Source of the DNA: Mesorhizobium shangrilense
GTDB lineage: Bacteria; Pseudomonadota; Alphaproteobacteria; Rhizobiales; Rhizobiaceae
DNA: 46,944 nucleotides
NCBI RefSeq assembly: GCF_040537815.1
Contig: NZ_JBEWSZ010000015.1
Span: 1-46,944, forward strand
Direction of reading: 5' to 3'
The notes below the pieces were generated by a model. It saw only the letters and a list, made by a program, of their open reading frames with translations, was not told the origin of the DNA and did no database searches. The position numbers and the translations under genes were made by a program. Of this stretch, positions 32,937 to 41,213 are shown one piece after another (position 1 is the stretch's first letter; every line of letters starts with the position of its first letter).

Positions 32937-34085
32937 ATGTCCAATAATACGACAATCGATCTTGTGAAGACTCCTTCTCTCATTCTTGATGAAGAAAGGA
33001 TGTCGAATAATATATCAGGTCTACTGAGCAGGATCGAAGCTCAAAGCGTCACGTTTCGTCCACACATGAAGACGGCGAAATGCGTCGAGGTTGCGCGGCG
33101 AGTCATGACGAGCCCCAGAGGCCCGATCACTGTGTCGACGCTCAAGGAGGCCGAACAATTTGCTGACGCCGGCGTGCGTGACATCCTCTATGCTGTCGGA
33201 ATTGCGCCCAACAAGCTCGATGCGGTCTTGGCCCTCCGGGCAAAGGGGGTCGATCTTTCGATCCTCGTCGATAGCATTGCGCAGGCCGAGGCCGTCGCGG
33301 CAAAGGCTCGGCTCGAGGGCGATCCGATTCCGGTCCTGATCGAGATCGACGCGGATGGTTATCGGGGTGGCGTGCCCGCGGATGAGACCGAGACAGTACT
33401 CGCAGTAGGGCGCGCATTGCATGAGGGCGGCGCAGAACTACGCGGTATTCTCACCTATTCCGGCGCCACATATGAGTGTCGTGAGGTGGACGAAATTAGG
33501 GCCGTTGCCGAGCGGGAGCGGCGAGCCGCTACACGGAGCGCAGAGCTCCTGCGCAATGCCGGCCTGCCCTGCCCAATCGTCAGTGTCGGCTCGACGCCAA
33601 CAGCCCTTTTTTCTCGCGACTTCACGGGGGTGACGGAGGTGCGCGCCGGCGTTTTCGCCTTCTTCGACCTGGTTATGGCCGGCCTCGGCGTCTGCTCGGT
33701 CGATGACATCGCGTTGAGCGTGCTTGCAACTGTCATTGGTCATCAGCATGACGGCCGGCGGATTCTGGTAGATGCCGGGTGGATGGCGATGTCGCGCGAT
33801 CTCGGCACTGCAGGTCAGCGCGTCAGCCAGGGCTATGGCGTCGTCTGCGACCTCGACGGTGAGATCATCCCCGATCTCATCATGAGCGGAGCGAGCCAGG
33901 AGCATGGAATCCTTTCGCTGCGACCGGACAGCCGCAGGGCGTTGCCTGACCTTCCTATTGGCACGCTGGTTCGGATCCTGCCAAATCACGCATGCGCCAC
34001 AGCGGCGCAGCATCATCGTTACAATGTCGTATCAAAAGGCTCCCGCGAGGTTACCGCCGTGTGGGATCGCTTCTCGGGATGGTGA
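32937..34085 (+). CDS. D-threonine aldolase/D-serine dehydratase-like PLP enzyme (alanine racemase fold)
   Basis: This 382-residue fold-type III PLP enzyme has the PLP-binding Lys45 in FRPHMKTAKC. A TIM-barrel follows with EIDADGYRGG, and the C-terminal beta-domain contains a metal-binding HxC pair (His351 and Cys353 in PNHACAT). These features define the family of bacterial D-threonine aldolases, D-3-hydroxyaspartate aldolases and eukaryotic-type D-serine dehydratases, which act on D-amino acids with divalent metal. ATG 32937 is preferred because AAGGA lies upstream; an in-frame ATG at 32925 would sit on that ribosome site. It is the first gene of a rightward cluster and is followed at once by a RidA gene, which fits an enamine/imine-releasing dehydratase. 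Confidence 0.88.
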   Translation: MSNNTTIDLVKTPSLILDEERMSNNISGLLSRIEAQSVTFRPHMKTAKCVEVARRVMTSPRGPITVSTLKEAEQFADAGVRDILYAVGIAPNKLDAVLALRAKGVDLSILVDSIAQAEAVAAKARLEGDPIPVLIEIDADGYRGGVPADETETVLAVGRALHEGGAELRGILTYSGATYECREVDEIRAVAERERRAATRSAELLRNAGLPCPIVSVGSTPTALFSRDFTGVTEVRAGVFAFFDLVMAGLGVCSVDDIALSVLATVIGHQHDGRRILVDAGWMAMSRDLGTAGQRVSQGYGVVCDLDGEIIPDLIMSGASQEHGILSLRPDSRRALPDLPIGTLVRILPNHACATAAQHHRYNVVSKGSREVTAVWDRFSGW

Positions 34086-34087
34086 AT

Positions 34088-34528
34088 ATGAGCACTCCAC
34101 TCAGCGTCCAGACGGCGGATGCGCCGACGCCGACCGGTCATTATTGCCAGGCCGCGGCACATGGAGACCTCGTATTCGTCTCTGGCCAGTTGCCGGTGCG
34201 TCCCGACGGCGGCGAAAGCGACAGAAGCTTCGAAGCTCAGGTGCGGCAGGCCCTAAGCAATCTTTTCACAATTCTGCGCGCCGCGGGGAGCAGTCCTGAG
34301 CAGGTGCTCAAAGTGACCGTTTTCTTGGTCGGCATCGAGAGATGGCCGATCTTCAACCAGCTGTTCGGCGAGATATTCGGCGCGGTCCGTCCGGCGCGTT
34401 CGGTCGTGCCGGTGCCTCATCTCCACGACGGCTACCTCATCGAGATCGAAGCCATCGCCATCCGGACTGCCGAACGTGAGAATACCACCCCATCGAAGGC
34501 GAGCATGGGAGGTCAAGACAGCCCCTGA
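34088..34528 (+). CDS. RidA family enamine/imine deaminase
   Basis: This 146-residue Rid protein has LVFVSGQLPV near the N-terminus, the conserved Arg in RPARSVVPVPHL (the residue that binds the substrate carboxylate in RidA) and IEIEAIA with the catalytic-pocket Glu. Known members speed hydrolysis of 2-aminoacrylate and related enamines released by serine/threonine dehydratases. Its start lies 2 bp after the PLP-enzyme stop, and an upstream ATG at 34079 even overlaps that gene, so they are co-expressed. This pairing supports a dehydratase-like or imine-producing role for the neighbour. The family assignment is certain; the substrate is inferred. Confidence 0.92.
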   Translation: MSTPLSVQTADAPTPTGHYCQAAAHGDLVFVSGQLPVRPDGGESDRSFEAQVRQALSNLFTILRAAGSSPEQVLKVTVFLVGIERWPIFNQLFGEIFGAVRPARSVVPVPHLHDGYLIEIEAIAIRTAERENTTPSKASMGGQDSP

Positions 34529-34597
34529 CTTTGCCCGAATGAAGCCGAAGCATATCGGCAGCGACCACAGAAGAAATTAACATCCAGAGAGGTTGAA

Positions 34598-35722
34598 ATG
34601 AGAAAGCACCATCATCTTGTCACCGCCGCTCTTGCATCGATCCTGGCCCTCGGGGCGGGTGTCGCAAGCGCTGCCGACGGCTATAAAGTGGTTTCCGGGC
34701 CGGGCTATTTGCCCGACTGCTTCACGCCCTTCCCCAAATCGGCATTCTTTCAATGGGCCAAGAAGCCGGGACCCTACCGTATCGCGCTTGTAAACGGCTT
34801 TGTCGGCAACACATGGCGCATCCAGATGATCAAGAACGCGAAGGGATACGCGAGCGAACCCGGCGTTAAGGACCAGATCAAGGAATTTGCTGCCATCAGC
34901 ACGGGAACGGACGTCGCCGCCCAAGTCGCCGCAGTCGACAACTACATCAACCAGGGGTTCGATGCGATCCTGACCGACGCTGTGAGCCCCGCCGGCATTG
35001 CGCCCGTTATCCGGCGCGCGAATGCAGCCGGCGTCGTCATGATCAATTTCGACAACAGGGCGGATTCCAACAAGATCCTCCAGGTCAATGTTGACACCTT
35101 CGAAATGGGTCGCATCCAGGGCCGTTGGATGGTCGATAATGTGAAACCGGGCGGCAGGATCCTGGAAGTGCGGGGTTTGCAAGGCACGGGTGCAGATCGC
35201 GATCGCAGCAAGGGCTTCCACGAGATCGTCGATGGTAGCGGGAAGAACTACGAGGTTATTCAAGTCGTCGGAAATTGGGACTCAGGTACCTCGCACAAGG
35301 TGACTGCTGACGCCATCGCGGTCTATGGCCATTTTGACGGCATCGCGAACCAGGGCGGCTCGGACGGGACGTTGCAAGCCCTGCTGGACGCTCATCATGC
35401 GATGATTCCGATCGCTGGCGAGGGTGAGAACGGCTTCAATCAGATGTGCGCGGAGCACGAGGCCGAGGGGTTGAAATGTCTCGCCGTTGCAGCCCCGCCC
35501 GCCATCTCGTCAGTGGCGATCAAGGCCGCGTTGTCGGCGCTGCAAGGCGAGGTGATGCCACAGGATATCGCGTTGCCTCTGCCGGTCACGAAGGCACCGA
35601 ACTTCAAGCAGGGCATAAGCTTCTTCCCCGAACTTGGCAGCGGCTTTTTCCCCGACAACACGTTTCCAGCCTGCAGTGTCGACCAGAGCACCGAGGAGAT
35701 CATGAAGCAGGTCGTCGAATGA
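34598..35722 (+). CDS. ABC transporter substrate-binding protein, Rbs/sugar type (periplasmic binding protein family)
   Basis: This 374-residue periplasmic protein has a clear Sec signal (MRKHHHLVTAALASILALG, cleavage near ASA-AD at 26). The core has the RbsB-like pattern: IALVNGFVGNTWRIQMIK, the DAILTDAVSPAGIAPVI block (about 126-142) and VVMINFDNRAD (about 147). The N-terminal PDCFTPFPKSAFF insertion is a feature of a rhizobial subgroup of unknown ligand. AGAGAGG precedes the ATG. A strong hairpin follows the stop codon. With the ATPase and two permease genes it forms a complete importer, likely for the compound processed by the surrounding amidases. Confidence 0.92.
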   Translation: MRKHHHLVTAALASILALGAGVASAADGYKVVSGPGYLPDCFTPFPKSAFFQWAKKPGPYRIALVNGFVGNTWRIQMIKNAKGYASEPGVKDQIKEFAAISTGTDVAAQVAAVDNYINQGFDAILTDAVSPAGIAPVIRRANAAGVVMINFDNRADSNKILQVNVDTFEMGRIQGRWMVDNVKPGGRILEVRGLQGTGADRDRSKGFHEIVDGSGKNYEVIQVVGNWDSGTSHKVTADAIAVYGHFDGIANQGGSDGTLQALLDAHHAMIPIAGEGENGFNQMCAEHEAEGLKCLAVAAPPAISSVAIKAALSALQGEVMPQDIALPLPVTKAPNFKQGISFFPELGSGFFPDNTFPACSVDQSTEEIMKQVVE

Positions 35723-35737
35723 CCAGTTCGGTCCGTG

Positions 35738-35765
35738 GGCGGGCTTTGCCTCGGCAATGCCCGCC
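35738..35765 (+). other. Intergenic mRNA hairpin after the Rbs-type binding-protein gene
   Basis: GGCGGGCTTTGCC (35738-35750) and GGCAATGCCCGCC (35753-35765) pair at 12 of 13 positions, closing to a small loop. The stem begins 15 bases after the binding-protein stop and has no T-run behind it. It is the third example in the window of a stem directly after a binding-protein gene. Confidence 0.6.
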
Positions 35766-35790
35766 GCAATGGGGAGAAGGCGGATACGAA

Positions 35791-35979
35791 ATGCCATGGC
35801 GCACCTCGCACCGCATGAGCGGGGGCGCCTGCACTTTCGCCTTGTTCACAAGCCTTGCGCAGGGGCATGCCGCGGACACATCATTGTCCGGTCATTCGGG
35901 TCCCTTGGCGCACATCCTTGGTGCAGCCATCGTGTTCGGAGCTAGCCACGCCCATGTCCATGACGCCCATCGATACTAA
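35791..35979 (+). CDS. Possible small exported His-rich peptide (uncertain)
   Basis: A 62-codon frame starts at ATG 35791 with GGAGAAGG about 10 nt upstream. It has a signal-peptide-like start (CTFALFTSLAQGHAADT, cleavage possible after GHA) and ends in the His-rich GASHAHVHDAHRY. It fills the gap between the binding-protein and ATPase genes and overlaps the ATPase start by 26 nt. No family is recognised. It could be chance coding in a high-GC spacer, so confidence is low. Confidence 0.2.
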   Translation: MPWRTSHRMSGGACTFALFTSLAQGHAADTSLSGHSGPLAHILGAAIVFGASHAHVHDAHRY

Positions 35980-37540
35980 TGCGAGACGAACACGCGAGCT
36001 GAGTCAGGCGCCATTCCTGCAACTCTCGGGTATCTCGAAGCGCTATGGCGGCGTAACGGCGCTGAACACCGTGAACTTCGCGTGTCAGCGTGGGGCTGTG
36101 CATGCGGTGCTTGGCGAAAATGGCGCTGGTAAGTCGACCCTTATCAAGATCATCTCCGGTGTCGTTCGCCCCGATGACGGCGCCATACTCCTCGACGGGC
36201 AAGCGGTCAGCTTTGCGACTCCGGCCGATGCCATGAAAAACGGCATCGTGGGCATCTTTCAGGAATTGTCCCTGATCCCCGACCTCTCGGTCGAAGCGAA
36301 CATCTGTTTGACGTCGCCGCCGGGACGCTTGGGTTTCGTCAACTTTGCGGCGCAGCGGCGTTTCGCGAAGAACCTCCTGGATCGCGTGGGTTGCGGTGAC
36401 ATCCACCCCGGCGAACTGGTCCGGAACTTGTCGCTATCGCGCAAACAGATGGTCGAGATCGCCAAGGCGCTCGGCCGCAGGGCGCGCCTAGTCATCCTGG
36501 ATGAGGCAACGTCCGCGCTGACGGGCGAAGATGTTAAGAAGGTCTACAGCCTCATCGAACGCCTTCGCAACGAAGGCGTGGCGATACTTTACATCTCCCA
36601 TCGCATGCATGAGATCGCTCATCTGGCCGATGAGTGCTCCGTCTTTCGCAATGGGCAGAACGTCGCGACTTTCGCCAATGGCGAGCACACCGACGGCGAG
36701 ATCGTGCGCATGATGATCGGCCGCGATTTCAAGCATGTCTTTCCAGAAAAACCTGCACGCACAAAGGCGCCCCGGCCGGCCCTTGAGATAGAACATCTTA
36801 GCTGGGCCGATCGCATCAAAGATGTTTCGCTCTCTGTGGATGCCGGCGAAATCGTTGGCCTTGGCGGTCTGGACGGCCAAGGCCAGCGGGAACTGTTCCT
36901 TGCACTTTTCGGCGTCCTACGCGGCGTCACCGGTACCGTGCGCGTCAATGGCGCCTCCGTCACCATCTCCAGCCCCCGCAAGGCGAAATCCAAGGCGGTG
37001 GGCATCGCACTTGTCCCCGAGGATCGGAAAACAGAGGGCCTCATCCTGCCGATGACGGTACGGGACAACATGTCGCTCGCTTCGATCGGGCGCTATGTGC
37101 GGCGCCTTATGATCGATCGCGCTTCGGAGAACGCCGAAATTGGCCGGCAGGTCGAGCGCATGGCGATCAAGGCTGCAAACCCCGATGTCGTGGTGGGGAC
37201 CCTCTCCGGCGGCAACCAGCAGAAGGTCCTGATCGGCAAATGGCTGATGACCGGCGCGCGGATCCTCCTTCTCAACGATCCGACGCGCGGCATCGATGTC
37301 GGCACCAAGCAGGAAATCTATGCCTTGATGCGAAAGCTCGCGGACGAAGGTACTGCGATCCTGTTCTATTCGACGGACTATGACGAGTTGATCGGCTGCT
37401 GCGACCGGGTTGCGATTTTCTACGATGGTGCGGTGCGACGGGAGCTTGATGGCGACGACATCGTCGAGCACAACATCGTTGCCGCCTCGCTGGCACTCGA
37501 TGCGGCCGCCCATTCGGATGAAGGAAGGGCGGCTCAATGA
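35954..37540 (+). CDS. Sugar-type ABC transporter ATP-binding protein with two domains (RbsA/XylG-like)
   Basis: This 528-residue ATPase has two nucleotide-binding domains. Domain 1 has Walker A GENGAGKSTL, signature LSLSRKQMVEIAKAL and Walker B LVILDEATSALT. Domain 2 lacks a normal Walker A (GGLDGQGQRELF), as in all RbsA-type proteins, but has LSGGNQQK. Its Walker B reads LLLNDPTRGID where LDEPTRGVD is usual, so the Asp-Glu pair is Asn-Asp. ATG 35954 is chosen from the start of family similarity; the ribosome site is weak (GGAG 12 nt upstream) and ATG 35960 is possible. The stop overlaps the next permease gene (ATGA). Confidence 0.92.
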   Translation: MSMTPIDTNARRTRELSQAPFLQLSGISKRYGGVTALNTVNFACQRGAVHAVLGENGAGKSTLIKIISGVVRPDDGAILLDGQAVSFATPADAMKNGIVGIFQELSLIPDLSVEANICLTSPPGRLGFVNFAAQRRFAKNLLDRVGCGDIHPGELVRNLSLSRKQMVEIAKALGRRARLVILDEATSALTGEDVKKVYSLIERLRNEGVAILYISHRMHEIAHLADECSVFRNGQNVATFANGEHTDGEIVRMMIGRDFKHVFPEKPARTKAPRPALEIEHLSWADRIKDVSLSVDAGEIVGLGGLDGQGQRELFLALFGVLRGVTGTVRVNGASVTISSPRKAKSKAVGIALVPEDRKTEGLILPMTVRDNMSLASIGRYVRRLMIDRASENAEIGRQVERMAIKAANPDVVVGTLSGGNQQKVLIGKWLMTGARILLLNDPTRGIDVGTKQEIYALMRKLADEGTAILFYSTDYDELIGCCDRVAIFYDGAVRRELDGDDIVEHNIVAASLALDAAAHSDEGRAAQ

Positions 37541-38517
37541 CCAACGTCCGCATCTGGCTCGCCCAAAATTATGCGCCTATCCTCGCCGGCCTCGTCTTTG
37601 CCGCAATGTTCGCGACCTACATCACCAAAGGTTCCGCAGGCTGGCAGGTGGCCGTACTTGACACCGCTGCCAACAAGGCCGTGGCGCTGGCCCTCATCAG
37701 CATGGCGCAGACGCTGGTGATCATCACGCGCGGCGTCGATCTTTCGGCGGGCATGATCTTCATCATGACGAATTGCATCGCGTCGGCGTTGGTCACCGGC
37801 ACGCCTGGCGAGGTCGCGCTCGGCATCTGCGGCGTGCTCCTGGCGGGCGCTCTGGCCGGTCTGTGCAATGGCCTCCTGGTGGTTTTCGGCAGGCTTCCCT
37901 CGATCATCGTTACGTTGGCGACCGGCTCGATCTATTCCGGCATTGCTTTGGCGATACGGCCGACACCTGGCGGCAGCATCAACGAGGACCTCGCCGACTT
38001 CCTGACTTCGCATCTTTTTGGGGCGATCCCGACCTCCCTCGTGCTGTTGCTTGCCGTTGTCCTGCTGGTCTGGGTGCCGTTCCGCATGTCCGTCGTCGGC
38101 CGCCACTGCTACGCTGCCGGATCGGCCGAATCCGCGGCCTACATGTCCGGCGTTTCCGTCAGCCGAGCGAAGCTCGTTGCCTACACGCTTTCCGGCCTGC
38201 TCTCCGGAATAGCCGGGCTCTTCGTGACCTTCGTAACATATTCGGGTGATGCCGGGGCCACCATCGGCGGTGCATACACGCTGAACTCGATCGCGGCCGT
38301 GGTCATCGGCGGGACCTCTCTTTACGGTGGGGCCGGCGGCGCCTTCGGCTCCATCTTCGGCGCGTTCACGCTCCGCACCATCGACGATCTGCTGCTTGCC
38401 TTCGGGCTGCCTCCGCTGTGGCAGCCCTTGTTTCAGGGGATCGTCCTGCTCGGCGCCGTCAGTCTCGGTGCGGTGCGCATCTTCCGCCTTCGCAACCGTA
38501 TGGAGGTATTCCAATGA
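37537..38517 (+). CDS. Sugar-type ABC transporter permease (RbsC-like), first copy
   Basis: This 326-residue permease has 8-10 membrane segments. It contains LVIITRGVDLSAGMIFIM (about 67-84), the SLAL-type LSAG motif of RbsC proteins, and the later AGSAESAAYMSGVSV block (about 201-215). Near the C-terminus are the GAYTLNSIAAVVIGGTSLYGG-type residues split around 250 and GAFGSIFGAF. Its ATG overlaps the ATPase stop, and its own stop overlaps the next permease ATG, so three subunits are translationally coupled. It likely forms a heterodimer with the following permease. Confidence 0.93.
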   Translation: MTNVRIWLAQNYAPILAGLVFAAMFATYITKGSAGWQVAVLDTAANKAVALALISMAQTLVIITRGVDLSAGMIFIMTNCIASALVTGTPGEVALGICGVLLAGALAGLCNGLLVVFGRLPSIIVTLATGSIYSGIALAIRPTPGGSINEDLADFLTSHLFGAIPTSLVLLLAVVLLVWVPFRMSVVGRHCYAAGSAESAAYMSGVSVSRAKLVAYTLSGLLSGIAGLFVTFVTYSGDAGATIGGAYTLNSIAAVVIGGTSLYGGAGGAFGSIFGAFTLRTIDDLLLAFGLPPLWQPLFQGIVLLGAVSLGAVRIFRLRNRMEVFQ

Positions 38518-39473
38518 TGCCGTTTCGCGCACTCGGCCGATACATCGATCGCCCTTCGTTGATCGCCGTCGGGGTCATTGTGCTGCTGCTGCTGGTGGGC
38601 AGCTTCTATTCCAGCAATTTTATTTCGCCGACCTACCTCCTCCAGCAGCTTCAGATCGGCGCCTTCCTCGGCATCATCGCCATAGGCGTCCTCATGGTCG
38701 TGCTTCTCGGACATGTCGATCTGTCCATTCCCTGGGTGGTGACCATGGGAGGAATGATGGCAACCGCGGCGGGCAATCTCGGGCCGGGAGGCACCGCCCT
38801 GGCCATTCCTTTCGCCCTCCTCTGCGGGCTGATCGTCGGCACGGTCAACGGGCTAGGCGTGGCGGTTCTTCGCATTCCGTCGATGATCTTCACGCTTGGC
38901 GTCAATGCTGTCGTGCAGGGCCTGATGGTGCTCTACACGGGCGGTTATGCGCCACAGGATCGCGCGACCGGCCTCATGCAATGGCTCGCCGGGGGGCGCA
39001 TTCTCGGCGTGCCCAATGCCACCCTGGTCTGGATTCTTCTCGCTATCCTTGCGGGTTTCATCCTTCGCCTGACGCCGCTCGGCCGTTATATCTTCGCCAT
39101 AGGGAACCGCGAGCGCGCAGCCTATCTTTCGGGTGTCGATACCCGCCTGGTCCTGATCTTTTCCTTTGCCGCAGCGGGAATGTGCAGCGCTCTCGCCGGG
39201 GTGATGCTGGCTGGCTATTCCAGGATGGCCTATCAGGCCATGGGCGATCCCTACCTCCTGCCGGCCATCGCTGGCGTCGTGATCGGAGGCGCCAATGTCC
39301 TCGGAGGACGTGGGACCGTGCTCGGGACTGTTATCGGCAGTCTCCTCATCACCATCCTTCTGAGCATGCTTTCGGTCATGCAGGTGCCCGACTCCGCCCG
39401 TCAAATCGCTTATGGCGTCATCATCATCGTCATGATGCTGATTTCCGGGCGTGAAATGCGGACCAGCGCCTGA
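38514..39473 (+). CDS. Sugar-type ABC transporter permease (RbsC-like), second copy
   Basis: This 319-residue second RbsC-like permease shares the family pattern with the previous gene. MVVLLGHVDLSIPWVVTMGG (about 61-80) corresponds to the LSxG region, then come AIGNRERAAYLSGVDTR and PAIAGVVIGGANVLGGRGT. The start at 38514 overlaps the previous stop (ATGATG, with a second ATG at 38517). Reading frames beginning further upstream lie inside the first permease and are not used. Two different permeases in one Rbs-type operon imply a heterodimeric channel. Confidence 0.93.
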   Translation: MMPFRALGRYIDRPSLIAVGVIVLLLLVGSFYSSNFISPTYLLQQLQIGAFLGIIAIGVLMVVLLGHVDLSIPWVVTMGGMMATAAGNLGPGGTALAIPFALLCGLIVGTVNGLGVAVLRIPSMIFTLGVNAVVQGLMVLYTGGYAPQDRATGLMQWLAGGRILGVPNATLVWILLAILAGFILRLTPLGRYIFAIGNRERAAYLSGVDTRLVLIFSFAAAGMCSALAGVMLAGYSRMAYQAMGDPYLLPAIAGVVIGGANVLGGRGTVLGTVIGSLLITILLSMLSVMQVPDSARQIAYGVIIIVMMLISGREMRTSA

Positions 39474-39484
39474 TGGAGCAACCC

Positions 39485-40240
39485 ATGACCACACAGGGCC
39501 TTCTTGGCCGCAACGCCATTGTTACCGGGGGTAGTCGTGGTATCGGCGCGGCGATCGCCCTCGCCTTCGCTCGGGCGGGCGCCAACGTCGCGGTCTGCCA
39601 CGATGACGATGACGACGGCGGTAGCCGGATTGTCGAGGAGATATGCAGCCTGGGCCGCGTCGGCGCGACCCAACGCTGTGACGTCGCGGATGCCGCAGCG
39701 CTGACCGCCTTCATCGCAGCCTCCGAGGCGAGGCTCGGGCCTACAGACATTCTCGTCAACAATGCCGGCGTGAGCGGCGAGACGCCCTTCGAGGCCATTC
39801 GGCCGGACAGCCTCGATCGGATGCTGGACGTGCATGTGAAGGCTTCCTTCCGCGCCGCCCAACAGGTCTACCCTGGAATGCGCGAACGCCGCTGGGGGCG
39901 GATCATCAACATCACATCCCAACTTGCCTACAAGGGCGCGCCGGGTCTTACACATTATTGCGCCGCCAAGGCCGCTCTGATCGGCTTCACGCGGGCGCTC
40001 GCCCATGAGGCCGCGCCACACAACGTACTCGTCAACGCAATCGCGCCCGGTCCCGTCGACACGCGGCTGAACGATACGCTTAGCGACGAGTACAGGGCCT
40101 GGAAACGTGCTCAGCTTCCCCTTGGCCGCTTCGGCAAGCCCGACGAGATCGCGCCGACGGCGGTCCTGTTGGCTTCGAGCGATGGAGACTACTACGTGGG
40201 CCAGACTTTGTCGCCAAATGGCGGGGACGTGATGTTTTGA
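39485..40240 (+). CDS. SDR family oxidoreductase
   Basis: This protein of about 251 residues is a short-chain dehydrogenase with an intact TGGSRGIG cofactor motif, NNAG, catalytic Ser in NITSQLAY and Tyr/Lys in HYCAAKAAL. An acidic run (HDDDDDGG) follows beta-strand 2, where specificity for NAD or NADP is set; acidic residues there favour NAD. ATG 39485 has TGGAG 8 nt upstream and is preferred; an ATG at 39473 overlapping the permease stop would add four residues. It begins the enzymatic half of the transporter operon, so it probably oxidises an alcohol or hydroxy acid derived from the imported compound. Confidence 0.92.
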   Translation: MTTQGLLGRNAIVTGGSRGIGAAIALAFARAGANVAVCHDDDDDGGSRIVEEICSLGRVGATQRCDVADAAALTAFIAASEARLGPTDILVNNAGVSGETPFEAIRPDSLDRMLDVHVKASFRAAQQVYPGMRERRWGRIINITSQLAYKGAPGLTHYCAAKAALIGFTRALAHEAAPHNVLVNAIAPGPVDTRLNDTLSDEYRAWKRAQLPLGRFGKPDEIAPTAVLLASSDGDYYVGQTLSPNGGDVMF

Positions 40241-40260
40241 CCGATACGAGTGGTACTTCG

Positions 40261-41211
40261 ATGAGTGAAAAATCCGATTCCCGTCCGCGCGATTTCCTTG
40301 GCTACGGCAGGGTGAAGCCGAAGGTGGACTGGCCTGGCAATGCTGGACTGGCGATCTCCTTCGTCGTCAATCTCGAAGAGGGCGCGGAGAACGCCCACGA
40401 GGATGGGCAACCGACGAACGACAAGCTCGGCGAGTTCGTCTCTGCGTTGCCCGACGGCATGCGCGACCTCGCCATGGAGCAACTCCATGAATACGGCCTG
40501 AGAGCCGGCGTTTGGCGCATTCTGGATCTTTTCGACCGCTATTCCCGCACCTCCACCTTCTACATGTGTGGTCGCGCGGTCGAGCGCTCCCCGCAAATTG
40601 CCCGCGAGATCGTCGAGCGGGGCCATGAACCAGCATGTCATGGCTATCGTTGGGTCTGCCATGCCCTGTTCAAGGACTACGAGACCGAGAAGGCGGAACT
40701 GCAGAAGGCGAATGAGGTGATAGAGCGCGTGACGGGCGAACGGCCGCTCGGCTTCTACAGTATGTGGGCGCCGAGCCTGAACACGCGTCGTATCCTGCAG
40801 GAACTCGGCTTCGTTTACGATTCGAACGCGTACAACGACGACCTGCCCTACTACGACACCAGTCTGCCCGGTGGCCCGATGCTGATCGTCCCCTACGCGC
40901 TCGACAGCAACGACTTCAAGTTCATCGCGGGCGATCCGTGGGGCTCCCCTCAGGCCTATTTCGACTACCTGCGCTGTGCGGTCGAGTTCCTGCTCGACGA
41001 GGGCAAGCGAGGCGAACCGAAGATGCTCAATATCGGCCTGCACTTACGCATTGTTGGTCGACCGGCCAGGCTCTGGGCGCTCGAGAAGTTCATGCAGTAT
41101 CTTCAGGATCTTGGCGATCGCGTCTGGGTGGCGCGTCGGATCGACATCGCACGCCATTGGTTGGCGACCCAGCCGCCCCGCGCCGGCGTGGCTGACATCC
41201 CGAGGACATAG
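40261..41211 (+). CDS. Polysaccharide deacetylase family protein, PuuE/allantoinase-like
   Basis: This protein of about 316 residues belongs to the PuuE-like branch of the NodB-fold deacetylases, whose best-known member is a cofactor-independent allantoinase. Seen motifs are ISFVVNLEEGAE, RDLAMEQLHEYGLRAGVWR, ERGHEPACHGYRW (metal/active-site His), SLNTRRILQELGFVYDSNAYNDDLPYY (in two parts), LIVPYALDSNDFKF and MLNIGLHLRIVGRPAR. It should hydrolyse a cyclic or linear amide C-N bond rather than a polysaccharide. The start is uncertain: a TTG at 40237 overlaps the SDR stop, and ATG 40261 is the more conventional choice. It lies between the SDR and an asparaginase, consistent with a nitrogen-compound pathway. 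Confidence 0.88.
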   Translation: MSEKSDSRPRDFLGYGRVKPKVDWPGNAGLAISFVVNLEEGAENAHEDGQPTNDKLGEFVSALPDGMRDLAMEQLHEYGLRAGVWRILDLFDRYSRTSTFYMCGRAVERSPQIAREIVERGHEPACHGYRWVCHALFKDYETEKAELQKANEVIERVTGERPLGFYSMWAPSLNTRRILQELGFVYDSNAYNDDLPYYDTSLPGGPMLIVPYALDSNDFKFIAGDPWGSPQAYFDYLRCAVEFLLDEGKRGEPKMLNIGLHLRIVGRPARLWALEKFMQYLQDLGDRVWVARRIDIARHWLATQPPRAGVADIPRT

Positions 41212-41213
41212 AC

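Noticed and set aside
37534..38532. A long open frame on the minus strand (about 330 codons) opposite the first Rbs-type permease
   Set aside because: Its composition (rich in Arg, Asp, Gly, Glu) is that of an antisense shadow in high-GC DNA. The plus strand encodes a clear permease in an operon.
40192..41043. A 283-codon open frame on the minus strand opposite the PuuE-like deacetylase gene
   Set aside because: No family pattern and no ribosome site. The plus-strand protein has multiple conserved motifs.
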